From an uncultured Spirochaetia bacterium (lineage in GTDB: Bacteria; Spirochaetota; UBA4802; JAGODF01), in contig CALCJG010000118.1 of assembly GCA_937967705.1 (NCBI GenBank), positions 1 through 8,253 on the forward strand: a stretch of DNA of 8,253 bases, written 5' to 3'. Within the stretch, counting starts at the first letter, position 1, and the number at the start of each line of letters is the position of its first letter. The notes beneath the pieces are model-generated. The model had not been told where the DNA came from and did no database searches. It saw only the letters and a program-made list of their open reading frames with translations. The position numbers were made by a program, and so were the translations under genes. Of this stretch, positions 1 through 6,803 are shown one piece after another.

Positions 1-1952
1 AGGTAGAGGTCCGGCTCCAGCCCGTGTTCCCGGAACATCCGGTCGGTGGTGGACTTGAGCAGGGCGATGAAGAGGGCTGCGGCGATACCGTGACCCGAAA
101 CATCCCCGATGAAAAACCCCAGGGAGTCCCCCTCGCCTCCGCAGAAGGAGAAATAGTCGCCCCCCACCTTTCCCATCGGCTTGGTGCGGTAGTCGAAGGA
201 GAGGAAGCGGCACTCGGGCTTCTCCCCCCGCATGAGCCCCTTCTGGGCAGCCTGGGCGATCTTCAGGTCCTTCTCCATGCGGGCGTTGCGCTCCCGGAGC
301 CGCTTTTCGCTCAGGGCCAGCTCTTTGAGCAGGAGGTCCTTTTCCTCCAGCGTAAGCCTGAGAGCCTCCTCGGCCCTGCGGCGCTTGATGATCTTCCAGA
401 GCCCGTCCATAAGGAGTCTCATCTGGAGAACGTCTGAGTCGTCATAGGGAAGCGCTTTATTGGCCACCCCGGAAATCGCCATGACCCGCCCCTCCTCCAT
501 GACCGGGACGCTCATATGGCGCCAAATGGGGGAATGCCCCTCGGGATACCCCCTGCGATCCGTCCTTTCGGGATAATCGTTGTGGACGACCGGGCTCTTC
601 AGCCGTGCGCAGTCCGCCCAGATACCCGCCTCATGCAGGGGATAATGCCGCTCAGGGGAAACGGTGCAGGTCTTCAGCACGTCCCGGGACCAGGTAAAAA
701 GCTCCAGGTTTTCCCCGTCCTCCTTCACGAAGTGGAAGTAGCCGATTTCGCTTCCCGTCAGACGCACCGCTTCGTTCAGGGCGTAATCGACGATCTCCTT
801 TTCCGAGGAAAAGCCCCTGTGGCCCATCTCATAGAGGGACTGCAGGCGGGCCTCGCTCAGCTTCAGCCGGCCCTCCTCCCATTTTCGGAGGGTGATGTCC
901 CGGAGCACGATGATCCTCCCGGCGGACACCGCTCCGTCCTCCAGGAGGGGTGATATCCGCAGATCGAAGAAACGCTCCGTTCCCGCAACGGATACGGAAA
1001 CCTCGGACTGTATGTTTCTCTCGTCGCGGAAGCGCTCCACCAGGTCCCTCCAGGGCGAGAGTATCCTGACCGCCGGGAGTCCGATGAGGGTTTTGGGAAG
1101 CTGCCTGCCTTCGGCATGATAGGCCTCCCTGAGCAGGTTGTGCATGGCGGCGTTGAGGTCCAGCACCCTGTTGCGCAGGTCCAGCACGATCATGCTGTCC
1201 TCCATGCTGTCGATCAGCATCTCCCGGGCCACCGGGACCATATCGAGAAACCTGTAGCGGAACATCGCCCAGAAGAAAACCAGGGAGCTCAGTGCCAGGC
1301 TCTGGGTGATGGGATTGATCCGGAATACCTCACGGAAGAGGTTGAAGGTGGGCACAAGAGCCCCCAGGATCATGATAAGGGTTCCCGCACTGAGGGCTAT
1401 CGCCTGTCCCCGGTAGAGATGAATCACCCGGAAAGCCATCCTCAGAACGAGGATCATCCCCAGTAACATGAGGCCGTAGCTGTAAAGGGAATGAACCCAG
1501 AACCAGGTCCCGCCGATCCGTGCCGAGGTGTCGGCGATCATGAAGCGTCCCAGGTGCGTGAAGACCACGTTCCGGCTCGCCCAGAGTCCGTGCCAATCGT
1601 TGGTCAGGATCATGATCAGCGTCACCAGGGGTAAGGCCAGCAGGAACGCCAGACGCCGCCGGTTGATCCATCGCCCCCTCCCGGTATACCGGAGGGTGAA
1701 GATCAGCCAGGCCACCGGGAGACAGGCGAGGGTGAGGAAACGGGCGTCATACCAGATTCCGGCCGTCCCCGGCTCTCCGCTCAGGATCGAAAGTCCCTCC
1801 GCCAGGGCCCCCCAGGTTCCAAGAGCCATCATTAAGGAGAAGGCCAGGGCCCCGGAAACCCGGCGATGACGCCAGGAATAGACCGCCAGCCCCGCCATGA
1901 CGGCGATGGATAGAAAAACGGTCATGATGTAGAGGAGAAAATACGCTTCCAT
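1..1952 (-). CDS. 7TM-PAS-GAF-SpoIIE (PP2C) sensor phosphatase, 3' end cut by window edge
   Basis: Reading the minus strand from ATG 1952 gives 650 uninterrupted codons to the left edge. Residues 1-235 hold about seven hydrophobic helices in the pattern of the 7TM domain found at the N-terminus of some histidine kinases (TNDWHGLW at 117-124, ALVPTFNLF at 198-206). Residues 245-355 look like a PAS domain ending in the usual LRDIT. Residues 370-510 match a GAF-type domain (LTGSEIGYFHF at 398-408, NDYPE at 458-462, GVANKALPYDDSD at 495-507). A charged coiled coil (about 515-565) leads into a SpoIIE/RsbU-type PP2C domain with GGDYF (597-601) and GDVSGHG (616-622). Asp599 and Asp617 are the expected metal ligands. 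The rest of the phosphatase lies outside the window. Such proteins normally dephosphorylate anti-sigma-factor antagonists (STAS proteins); the target here is unknown. It lies 72 bp downstream of lepB on the same strand. The ribosome site is weak (a G-run about 7 nt before the ATG). Architecture is confident; the ligand is not known. Confidence 0.93.
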   Translation of the reverse strand, partial: MEAYFLLYIMTVFLSIAVMAGLAVYSWRHRRVSGALAFSLMMALGTWGALAEGLSILSGEPGTAGIWYDARFLTLACLPVAWLIFTLRYTGRGRWINRRRLAFLLALPLVTLIMILTNDWHGLWASRNVVFTHLGRFMIADTSARIGGTWFWVHSLYSYGLMLLGMILVLRMAFRVIHLYRGQAIALSAGTLIMILGALVPTFNLFREVFRINPITQSLALSSLVFFWAMFRYRFLDMVPVAREMLIDSMEDSMIVLDLRNRVLDLNAAMHNLLREAYHAEGRQLPKTLIGLPAVRILSPWRDLVERFRDERNIQSEVSVSVAGTERFFDLRISPLLEDGAVSAGRIIVLRDITLRKWEEGRLKLSEARLQSLYEMGHRGFSSEKEIVDYALNEAVRLTGSEIGYFHFVKEDGENLELFTWSRDVLKTCTVSPERHYPLHEAGIWADCARLKSPVVHNDYPERTDRRGYPEGHSPIWRHMSVPVMEEGRVMAISGVANKALPYDDSDVLQMRLLMDGLWKIIKRRRAEEALRLTLEEKDLLLKELALSEKRLRERNARMEKDLKIAQAAQKGLMRGEKPECRFLSFDYRTKPMGKVGGDYFSFCGGEGDSLGFFIGDVSGHGIAAALFIALLKSTTDRMFREHGLEPDLY

Positions 1953-2024
1953 TCCCGATCCCCCGCTCTCTGCCCACAAGAGCGCAGCTGTATCAATTCC
2001 GCATTCAGAGCCTGATCCGGCGGT

Positions 2025-2540
2025 CTATTTGATGACCCCCCACCGGGAACAGCGGCCCTTCCGGAAATCATCACTGTTCCAGTAAAGAAAAAAGGCGCGC
2101 CCTTTAACACACTTTATATCCACATAGCCGAAATAGCGGCTGTCCAATGAGTTCTCCCGGTTGTCCCCCAGGAGGACGAGTTTCCCGGCAGGGACGACCC
2201 CGTCCAGCCGGCGGGTATCGCCGCTGAAGAGAATATAGCGTGTCGGCCCCAGGGCGTAGGGCTCCTCCAGCCTTTTCCCGTTGAGAAACACGGCATCCTC
2301 CCGGATCTCCACGCGGTCGCCGGGTATGGCGATGCATCTTTTGATATAGTCCTTGTCCTCCTCATTCGGCGGCCGGAAGATCAGCAGGTCTCCCCGCCGC
2401 GGTGCATAGCTCAGGGAAATCGTTGAGAAGATGTGGTCTCCCACATGAAGGGTGTTCATCATACTCCCCGCGGGTATGTAGTAAGTACGGCAGGAGAGGG
2501 GTAGAATCACCGCGGAAAAGAAGAGCAGGAACCGTTTCAT
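2025..2540 (-). CDS. lepB: signal peptidase I (short form)
   Basis: This 171-residue protein is a type I signal peptidase (S26 family), which removes signal peptides from exported proteins at the outer face of the inner membrane. An N-terminal hydrophobic segment (about residues 4-17) is the single anchor. The catalytic serine is Ser26 in IPAGSMMNTLHVGD. The general base is Lys67 in YIKRCIAIPGD. The C-terminal conserved box LGDNRENSLDSRYFG (124-138) is complete. The family usually runs from about 170 to over 300 residues, so this is a minimal form with little insertion between boxes. I chose ATG 2540 because GAGGT at 2547-2551 is 6 nt upstream; an in-frame GTG at 2546 would touch the ribosome site. 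Ser-Cys at residues 16-17 loosely resembles a lipobox, but proline sits where the usual leucine would be. A TATAAT promoter lies upstream, and the phosphatase gene follows after 72 bp. Confidence 0.95.
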   Translation of the reverse strand: MKRFLLFFSAVILPLSCRTYYIPAGSMMNTLHVGDHIFSTISLSYAPRRGDLLIFRPPNEEDKDYIKRCIAIPGDRVEIREDAVFLNGKRLEEPYALGPTRYILFSGDTRRLDGVVPAGKLVLLGDNRENSLDSRYFGYVDIKCVKGRAFFLYWNSDDFRKGRCSRWGVIK

Positions 2541-2546
2541 CGACAC

Positions 2547-2551
2547 ACCTC
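2547..2551 (-). promoter_or_regulatory. ribosome binding site deciding the lepB start
   Basis: The minus strand reads GAGGT here, 6 nt before ATG 2540. The alternative GTG start at 2546 directly abuts this site, so the ATG is preferred. Confidence 0.7.
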
Positions 2552-2586
2552 ACAAACAGGGCTGGTTTCAAGCCTCATCTTCCCGA

Positions 2587-2614
2587 ATTATACAGGTCTC
2601 CGGGATTTCCGCAA
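2587..2614 (-). promoter_or_regulatory. sigma70-type promoter for lepB and the phosphatase gene
   Basis: On the minus strand, TTGCGG (2614-2609) and a perfect TATAAT (2592-2587) are 16 bp apart. Transcription would start near 2580, leaving a leader of about 40 nt before lepB. The -10 is consensus, while the -35 matches only in its TTG. The sigma factor is inferred from the consensus alone. Confidence 0.6.
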
Positions 2615-2774
2615 GGATTATTTCTCCACATCGCCGGGGTGATGTCCGGTGCCGGGGAGAATCCTGCACGACCCTTTCATTAAGGGAGAGGGCGAACCGA
2701 TGCCTCATTCCCTGGGATGGTTCCGGTCCCCTTGCAGGGCTCCCCCGCTGCGGTCATCACCCCCTGGCTCCGGC

Positions 2775-2802
2775 TTGACAATGCCTCCATATTTTGTATA
2801 TT
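2775..2802 (+). promoter_or_regulatory. sigma70-type promoter for the solute-binding receptor gene
   Basis: A perfect TTGACA (2775-2780) is followed after 16 bp by TATATT (2797-2802), in a locally AT-rich patch within GC-rich DNA. Transcription would start near 2809, about 40 nt before ATG 2852 or about 110 nt before ATG 2921. This is one of the two strongest promoter matches in the window. Confidence 0.65.
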
Positions 2803-2851
2803 ATAACAGTAAACAGAAATAATCGAAGGCCCGCTGGAATCACCGGACGCG

Positions 2852-4168
2852 ATGCGGGGAGAGCCATCAGCGGGGGCAGCTTCTGTCCTTCAAAAAAAAT
2901 GTGAAAAGCCCCTTACGAAAATGCAGGACAAGACAAAAATCTTTACCGTTCTGGGACTGGGAACCGCTTTCCTGGCAGCCACCATTCTTACCGTTCTCTT
3001 CCTTCTCCCCCCTGAAAAAGGCGAACAGGAAATTCACCTGACCCCGGAAGAAACCCTCTGGCTCCAGAGAAACCGGGGGAAGATCACCATCGCCCCGGAC
3101 CCCCTCTGGGCCCCCTTCGAATACCTGGATGAAAACGGCATGTACAGCGGCATCATGGCGGACTACCTGTCGTTGATCTCCCAAAAGATATCATTCAATT
3201 TCAGAATTCTCAAATTCGCGGACTGGAAAGAAATACTTAAACGGTTGAGAGGCGGGGATGTGGACATGGTCACCATGGGCCGCACCTCCCGGAGGGAAAA
3301 GTACCTGCTCTTCACCCCGCCCCTGGTCTCGCTGAAGAACGTGATTCTGGTACGCTCCGACTTCCGTGGCTCCCTGGATATGGAGAGCATGACCGGGGTA
3401 AAAACAGGCATGCCCGAGGGCTATGCCATCACGGAACACGTTGCCTCACGTTACCCCTGGATTCCCCTCCGTCTCTTCGTAACTACGGAGGAGGCCCTCC
3501 GGAAGCTATCCGTCGGAGAGGTACAGGCGGTCATCCTGGACCTCCCCTCGGCCAGCTGGTATCTCCGCAGGGAAAACATCTCCACCATCCGTATCGCGGG
3601 AGAGATGGATTATCAGACGGAGCTCTGCTTTGCCACGGTACGTGACAACGTCCTGCTCCACTCCATTATTTCAAAGGCGGTAAGAAGGATCACCCCGGCG
3701 GAAAAGCAGTTCATCCGCAACAAGTGGGTCTCCCTCCATTACGATCCCTTTTACAGGGACAAGAGGCTGAAGGTCATTGCCCTCTCCGTAACCCTTTCGT
3801 TTCTGGCTATCATCATCTTTACCGGTCTCTGGAACCGGACACTCCGCAGACGGGTGGACGAGAGAACCGAGGAGTTGAACCGGTACAAGGACCATCTGGA
3901 GGAACTGGTCGAGCAGAGGACCAGGGAGCTTTCCCGGGCGACCGATTCGGTCAGGAAGTCCGAGGAGGAGATACAGATCCTGCGCGGTCTCCTTCCGATC
4001 TGCTCCTCCTGTAAAAAGATACGGAACGATGCCGGCGGCTGGGAGCAGATGGAAAGCTATATTGCCCGGAACTCCGAGGCGGAGTTCAGTCACGGCCTCT
4101 GCCCGGAATGCGCCGAGAAGCTCTACGGCAATCAGAGCTGGTACAAGAAGATGAAGGAAAAGGGGTAA
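2852..4168 (+). CDS. membrane receptor: periplasmic solute-binding domain, coiled coil, CxxC...CxxC tail
   Basis: The 438-residue frame contains, in order: a membrane helix (31-53), a periplasmic solute-binding domain of the SBP_bac_3 type (about 70-300), a second membrane helix (305-327), a charged coiled coil (330-377) and a short cysteine-motif tail (378-426). The binding domain shows the family hallmarks DPLWAPFEYLDENG (83-96), GDVDMVTMGRTSRREKYLLF (135-154) and KWVS near its end; such domains bind amino acids or similar small solutes. The tail reads LLPICSSCKKI and later GLCPECAEKLY, so Cys384, Cys387, Cys417 and Cys420 could hold a zinc ion. This tail is known to me at the C-termini of PAS and response-regulator proteins, mainly in deltaproteobacteria and relatives. 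No kinase, GGDEF, cyclase or methyl-accepting domain is present. The start is uncertain: neither ATG 2852 nor ATG 2921 (residue 24, just before the first helix) has a good ribosome site, and 2921 gives the more usual N-terminus. Confidence 0.88.
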   Translation: MRGEPSAGAASVLQKKCEKPLTKMQDKTKIFTVLGLGTAFLAATILTVLFLLPPEKGEQEIHLTPEETLWLQRNRGKITIAPDPLWAPFEYLDENGMYSGIMADYLSLISQKISFNFRILKFADWKEILKRLRGGDVDMVTMGRTSRREKYLLFTPPLVSLKNVILVRSDFRGSLDMESMTGVKTGMPEGYAITEHVASRYPWIPLRLFVTTEEALRKLSVGEVQAVILDLPSASWYLRRENISTIRIAGEMDYQTELCFATVRDNVLLHSIISKAVRRITPAEKQFIRNKWVSLHYDPFYRDKRLKVIALSVTLSFLAIIIFTGLWNRTLRRRVDERTEELNRYKDHLEELVEQRTRELSRATDSVRKSEEEIQILRGLLPICSSCKKIRNDAGGWEQMESYIARNSEAEFSHGLCPECAEKLYGNQSWYKKMKEKG

Positions 4169-4173
4169 AGCGT

Positions 4174-4202
4174 TTGACAGGGAGGGAGACGTAATTCAAA
4201 AT
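4174..4202 (+). promoter_or_regulatory. possible promoter for the small membrane protein gene
   Basis: A perfect TTGACA (4174-4179) is followed after 17 bp by CAAAAT (4197-4202), which matches TATAAT at four positions. The start site would be near 4209, about 28 nt before ATG 4238. The gene could equally be read through from the receptor gene, which ends 69 bp upstream with no clear terminator between. Confidence 0.4.
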
Positions 4203-4225
4203 AGGTGCCTCATCACCCCGAATAG

Positions 4226-4234
4226 AAGAGGAGG
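4226..4234 (+). promoter_or_regulatory. strong ribosome binding site of the small membrane protein
   Basis: AAGAGGAGG ends 3 nt before ATG 4238. It is among the best Shine-Dalgarno matches in the window and is the main reason to accept this short gene as real. Confidence 0.7.
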
Positions 4235-4237
4235 CTC

Positions 4238-4513
4238 ATGTTCCCCCTGAAAAAATTATCCGCCACCGGCCTGATCCTCGCCGCCCTGTACCTGGTGTTT
4301 GCCATCGTCATTCTCCTGCTCTCCTCCAATTGCCGGGGAGAGGGATGCGTGATGATACTATTCGTCACCTTCCCCTGGTTTTTCCTCTTCCTCAACAGTT
4401 CGGGCGGTGCTGCCTTTTACATCATCTCCTTAAGCCTGAATGCCGTCCTCTTCTATCTGCTGGGCCGCGGCTGCGGGAAGCTGGCGGCCAGACTCTTCCG
4501 ACGCGGGAGATAA
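4238..4513 (+). CDS. small hydrophobic membrane protein, unknown function
   Basis: I do not recognise this 91-residue protein. It has two or three membrane helices (about 9-29, 38-53 and 57-76). A short polar loop between the first two carries Cys32 and Cys37, which could form a disulphide if the loop faces the periplasm. Both ends are basic (KK at 5-6; KLAARLFRRGR at the end), which suggests both are cytoplasmic and favours an even number of crossings, so the topology is unresolved. The start is well supported by a strong ribosome site, AAGAGGAGG at 4226-4234, just before the ATG. It lies 69 bp after the receptor gene and 90 bp before the dehydrogenase gene. Position alone does not reveal a role. 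Confidence 0.75.
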   Translation: MFPLKKLSATGLILAALYLVFAIVILLLSSNCRGEGCVMILFVTFPWFFLFLNSSGGAAFYIISLSLNAVLFYLLGRGCGKLAARLFRRGR

Positions 4514-4563
4514 ACGGCAAGTGAAACCATGCCCACGTCCCGCGATGACCAGCTCGATCAAAA

Positions 4564-4596
4564 CCGATGAGCGAAACCGAAATCGGATATCCGGAT
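4564..4596. repeat. cluster of short palindromes before the dehydrogenase gene
   Basis: A perfect 10-bp palindrome, CGGATATCCG (4584-4593), overlaps an 8-bp one, ATCCGGAT (4589-4596). An inverted pair CCGAT (4564-4568) and ATCGG (4582-4586) flanks them on the left. All lie within 40 bp of the dehydrogenase start, where an operator could sit. No promoter or good ribosome site is visible here, so a regulatory role is inference. Confidence 0.3.
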
Positions 4597-4603
4597 AACG
4601 CTT

Positions 4604-6046
4604 ATGACCCGCTTTACCTTTGATGCCCATGAATACAACAGGGACGATACCTTCAGCCGGGCCCGCTATGAATTTCAGGGCAGCGAGGAGGAGGGCTGGG
4701 TCGTGGTCAGAAACGGGGAAAATCATCTCTCCCTCGGCCCCGGACACCGTCTGCTGAGGGTCCTGGCATGCGGCATATGTTCCACCGACATCGCCCGGCG
4801 CTTCCTCCCCTTCCCCCTTCCCCAAATTCTTGGACACGAGGTCGTCGCCACCGATCCTGATCGCGGCGGTCAGTATGTGGCAGAGATAAACGATACCTGC
4901 GTGGCCCGGGGGGATATACATCCGGACCCGTTTTGCCGTGCGGGCCTGCCGACCCATTGCCCGGAACGGATGGTATTGGGGATTGACCGCCTCCCCGGGG
5001 GATTCGGCCCCTTCATCCTCGCCCCGGTCCATGCCGTCATCCCGGCCGACACGCTCCCCCTGAGAACCGCCGCTCTGGTCGAACCCTTTGCCGCGGCCCT
5101 CCACGCCGTTCATGTTTCCCGCCCGCAAAAGGGCGACAGGATCGCCGTGCTTGGAGTCGGCCGCCTCGGCTCCCTCATCATCATCGCCCTTTCCGCCTGG
5201 AGGAAAAGCAGCGGAACCGACTGCTCCCTGACCGCCCTGGATTTGGGCCGCGGGCGCAGGAAACACGCGCTGAGCCTGGGGGCCGACGAGGCTGTGGACC
5301 TGGACACGGTTTCATCGAACCGTTTGAAGGAAGAATTCGACCTGGTTTTCGACGCCAGCGGATCACCCTCAGGGCTGGCAACAGCCCTCCTCCTTGCACG
5401 CCGGGAGGTCCACCTGAAATCGACCCACGGCCAGCCGTGCTTCGGGCTGAGGCATTTGACGGAAATGGTGGTGGACGAAATCGCTCTCCTGCCCTACTCA
5501 GGGGATTCCCTCTCATTCAAATGGGAAAACGAGCATAGGAGCAACCGAACGGCGTACTGCGCCCCCGGGGCCAGGACAGACGAGGCCGCCCGCGGGCTTA
5601 CTGCCTTCGCCGGTTCTATCACGGAAGCGGCAGCGCACCTCAGCTCGGGAAATTTACCGGGGAACCTCCCGCGTTTCGACCTGGGGATCGCTTCCACCGC
5701 CGAAGAGATCGACGGGATACTCCGTCCCCTTCCATCAGATGAGAATTCCCTCGTGCGGCCCCGGGGAGCCATTCTGGTTCAGGGGGGAAACAGCGACAAT
5801 CCGGTTCTGAACTTTCTTGCCTCGGGACGGCGCATCAGAACGTCCCGGTGCGGTGATTTTCATCAGGCGATGGCCCTGCTCGAGGGTCAACCGGCTTTGG
5901 CGGAAATCATGACGGAGCGGCTCATCACCCATGAGGCCGGGGAAGCTGATCTCCCGCGTACCTTCGCGAAGGCACGGGAGGCGGACATGCTGAAAGTATT
6001 GATTATCCATGATGATCAACCCACCCCGGCGAGAATGAGCGGTTAG
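4604..6046 (+). CDS. zinc-type medium-chain alcohol/threonine dehydrogenase-like protein with a ~110-residue insertion
   Basis: This 480-residue protein belongs to the medium-chain dehydrogenase/reductase superfamily (usually 340-380 residues). The catalytic-domain start shows CGICSTD (Cys56) and GHE (His78, Glu79), and LVEPFAAALHAV supplies Glu160, all expected at the catalytic zinc. The Rossmann fold has GVGRLG (184-189), and an acidic residue at the end of its second strand (Asp213) favours NAD over NADP. The conserved C-terminal segment is split: VVDEIAL (289-295) would normally run directly into the element seen here as RTSRCGDFHQAMALLE (412-427). About 110 unfamiliar residues lie between. 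The structural-zinc lobe is altered, with Cys111 and Cys119 but no normal four-cysteine cluster; Cys99 is nearby. Oxidation of a secondary alcohol or sugar alcohol is plausible, but the substrate is unknown. ATG 4604 has only a weak ribosome site; no better in-frame start was seen. Confidence 0.87.
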   Translation: MTRFTFDAHEYNRDDTFSRARYEFQGSEEEGWVVVRNGENHLSLGPGHRLLRVLACGICSTDIARRFLPFPLPQILGHEVVATDPDRGGQYVAEINDTCVARGDIHPDPFCRAGLPTHCPERMVLGIDRLPGGFGPFILAPVHAVIPADTLPLRTAALVEPFAAALHAVHVSRPQKGDRIAVLGVGRLGSLIIIALSAWRKSSGTDCSLTALDLGRGRRKHALSLGADEAVDLDTVSSNRLKEEFDLVFDASGSPSGLATALLLARREVHLKSTHGQPCFGLRHLTEMVVDEIALLPYSGDSLSFKWENEHRSNRTAYCAPGARTDEAARGLTAFAGSITEAAAHLSSGNLPGNLPRFDLGIASTAEEIDGILRPLPSDENSLVRPRGAILVQGGNSDNPVLNFLASGRRIRTSRCGDFHQAMALLEGQPALAEIMTERLITHEAGEADLPRTFAKAREADMLKVLIIHDDQPTPARMSG

Positions 6047-6054
6047 ATATAAAT

Positions 6055-6092
6055 GGGGAATAATCCCGTGATAGGCAGGTTGGATCAACCGC
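6055..6092. terminator. weak hairpins between convergent genes
   Basis: The 70-bp gap between the converging dehydrogenase and repeat-protein genes has two small hairpins. One is GGGA-ataa-TCCC (6056-6067). The other is GGTTG-gat-CAACC (6078-6090), extendable by GC/GC across a bulged A. Neither is followed by a proper T-run, so a termination role is inferred mainly from position. Confidence 0.25.
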
Positions 6093-6116
6093 GCCTTTCC
6101 CGGATGATTGCAGTAT

Positions 6117-6791
6117 TTACTTCACGTTACCGTTTCTGTCGAACTTATAGGTTTTACCCGCCTTAAGGGTTTTCTTTGCAAGTTTCAAAAGGCCTTTTTT
6201 AACTGTCGTGTCGACCGCGACAGTTCCCTCGGCTATCTTTCCATTATCATGGAAATAGAGATATGTCCCGCCTTTAAAGGTAATCCCCTTGATCCTCTGA
6301 TCGCTTTCTAATGTTCCATAGTGAAAGGCGCCGTTTTTTTTATGGAAATAGATTTGAGTGTTTGCCTTGAAAATAGCGCCATTAATCTTTAAATCACCAT
6401 CGGATATGATCAGGTCAACCTGGCCGTTATCATGAAAGGATATTCCCGTGTTTGCCCTTGCCGGCAGAAGCCCCACCTTGGTGGGTACGTAGGTTCGTAC
6501 ACCGATAGAACCCATGCGGATTGCGCCGTTAGGATGAAAGTATATTTTCTGTGGATTGGCCAAAAACAGGATTTTCCTCTTTTGATAATTATAAACAAGC
6601 CCATTGGACATATAACCGCTTTCGATGGAATGATTTTTATGATAGGTAACGGTTGTGCCGCTTTTAAAAGTAATATAACCGCCTTGAATTTTAAATCTTG
6701 TATCCTGTTTTAAAGTTTCACCGGGCTGTGCAAACAGGCAGATACCCGACAAAGAAAAGGACATTACTCCCATCAGAATTTTTTTTGCCAT
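6117..6791 (-). CDS. secreted FHxNG-repeat (MORN-like) protein
   Basis: This 224-residue protein starts with a signal peptide (MAKK, a hydrophobic core to Phe20, likely cut after Ala21 in LFA|QPG), so it should be exported to the periplasm or surface. The rest is built from about six imperfect repeats of roughly 20-30 residues with the core T-x-(I/Y)-x-F-H-x-N-G-x-(I/F). Clear units are near residues 40-59, 73-94, 112-126, 140-160 and 170-191, with a last one at 208-223 (TYKFDRNGN). These resemble MORN/YwqK-type beta-hairpin repeats; no catalytic motif is seen and the function is unknown. I chose ATG 6791 because AAGGAG (6803-6798) lies 6 nt upstream; the open frame runs 25 codons further up without a ribosome site. 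The gene is visibly AT-richer than its neighbours, with many AAA and TTT codons, suggesting transfer or different selection. Confidence 0.85.
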   Translation of the reverse strand: MAKKILMGVMSFSLSGICLFAQPGETLKQDTRFKIQGGYITFKSGTTVTYHKNHSIESGYMSNGLVYNYQKRKILFLANPQKIYFHPNGAIRMGSIGVRTYVPTKVGLLPARANTGISFHDNGQVDLIISDGDLKINGAIFKANTQIYFHKKNGAFHYGTLESDQRIKGITFKGGTYLYFHDNGKIAEGTVAVDTTVKKGLLKLAKKTLKAGKTYKFDRNGNVK

Positions 6792-6797
6792 TCTTCT

Positions 6798-6803
6798 CTC
6801 CTT
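6798..6803 (-). promoter_or_regulatory. ribosome binding site deciding the repeat-protein start
   Basis: AAGGAG on the minus strand, 6 nt before ATG 6791, fixes the start directly at the signal peptide rather than at the upstream in-frame codon at 6866. Confidence 0.7.

Larger units (their letters stand above)
2541..2851. other. divergent intergenic region
   Basis: This stretch of about 310 bp separates the divergently read lepB and receptor genes. It holds a promoter for each direction, at 2587-2614 and 2775-2802. A small perfect hairpin (CCCTT, loop TCATT, AAGGG; 2672-2686) lies between them without a T-run. I see no convincing gene: open frames here lack ribosome sites and recognisable protein sequence. 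The middle part (about 2615-2770) has no assigned role. Confidence 0.6.

Noticed and set aside
24..953. Plus-strand open frames of 137, 71 and 145 codons across the left end
   Set aside because: They are antisense to the continuous 650-codon phosphatase frame, which has strong domain motifs throughout.
2402..2683. A 93-codon plus-strand frame spanning the lepB start and promoter
   Set aside because: It overlaps lepB antisense, has no ribosome site and no recognisable sequence.
2672..2686. CCCTT-TCATT-AAGGG hairpin as a terminator
   Set aside because: It has no following T-run on either strand and lies between divergent genes, where no transcript is expected to end.
4529..4623. Two tiny overlapping frames (13 and 18 residues) joined by ATGA, ahead of and into the dehydrogenase start
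   Set aside because: Neither has a ribosome site or a recognisable leader-peptide composition. The arrangement is easily produced by chance.
4430..5266. A 278-codon open frame on the minus strand over the dehydrogenase gene
   Set aside because: It lies antisense to a clearly recognisable dehydrogenase, is rich in Gly, Ala and Arg from GC-rich antisense reading, and shows no protein-family motif.
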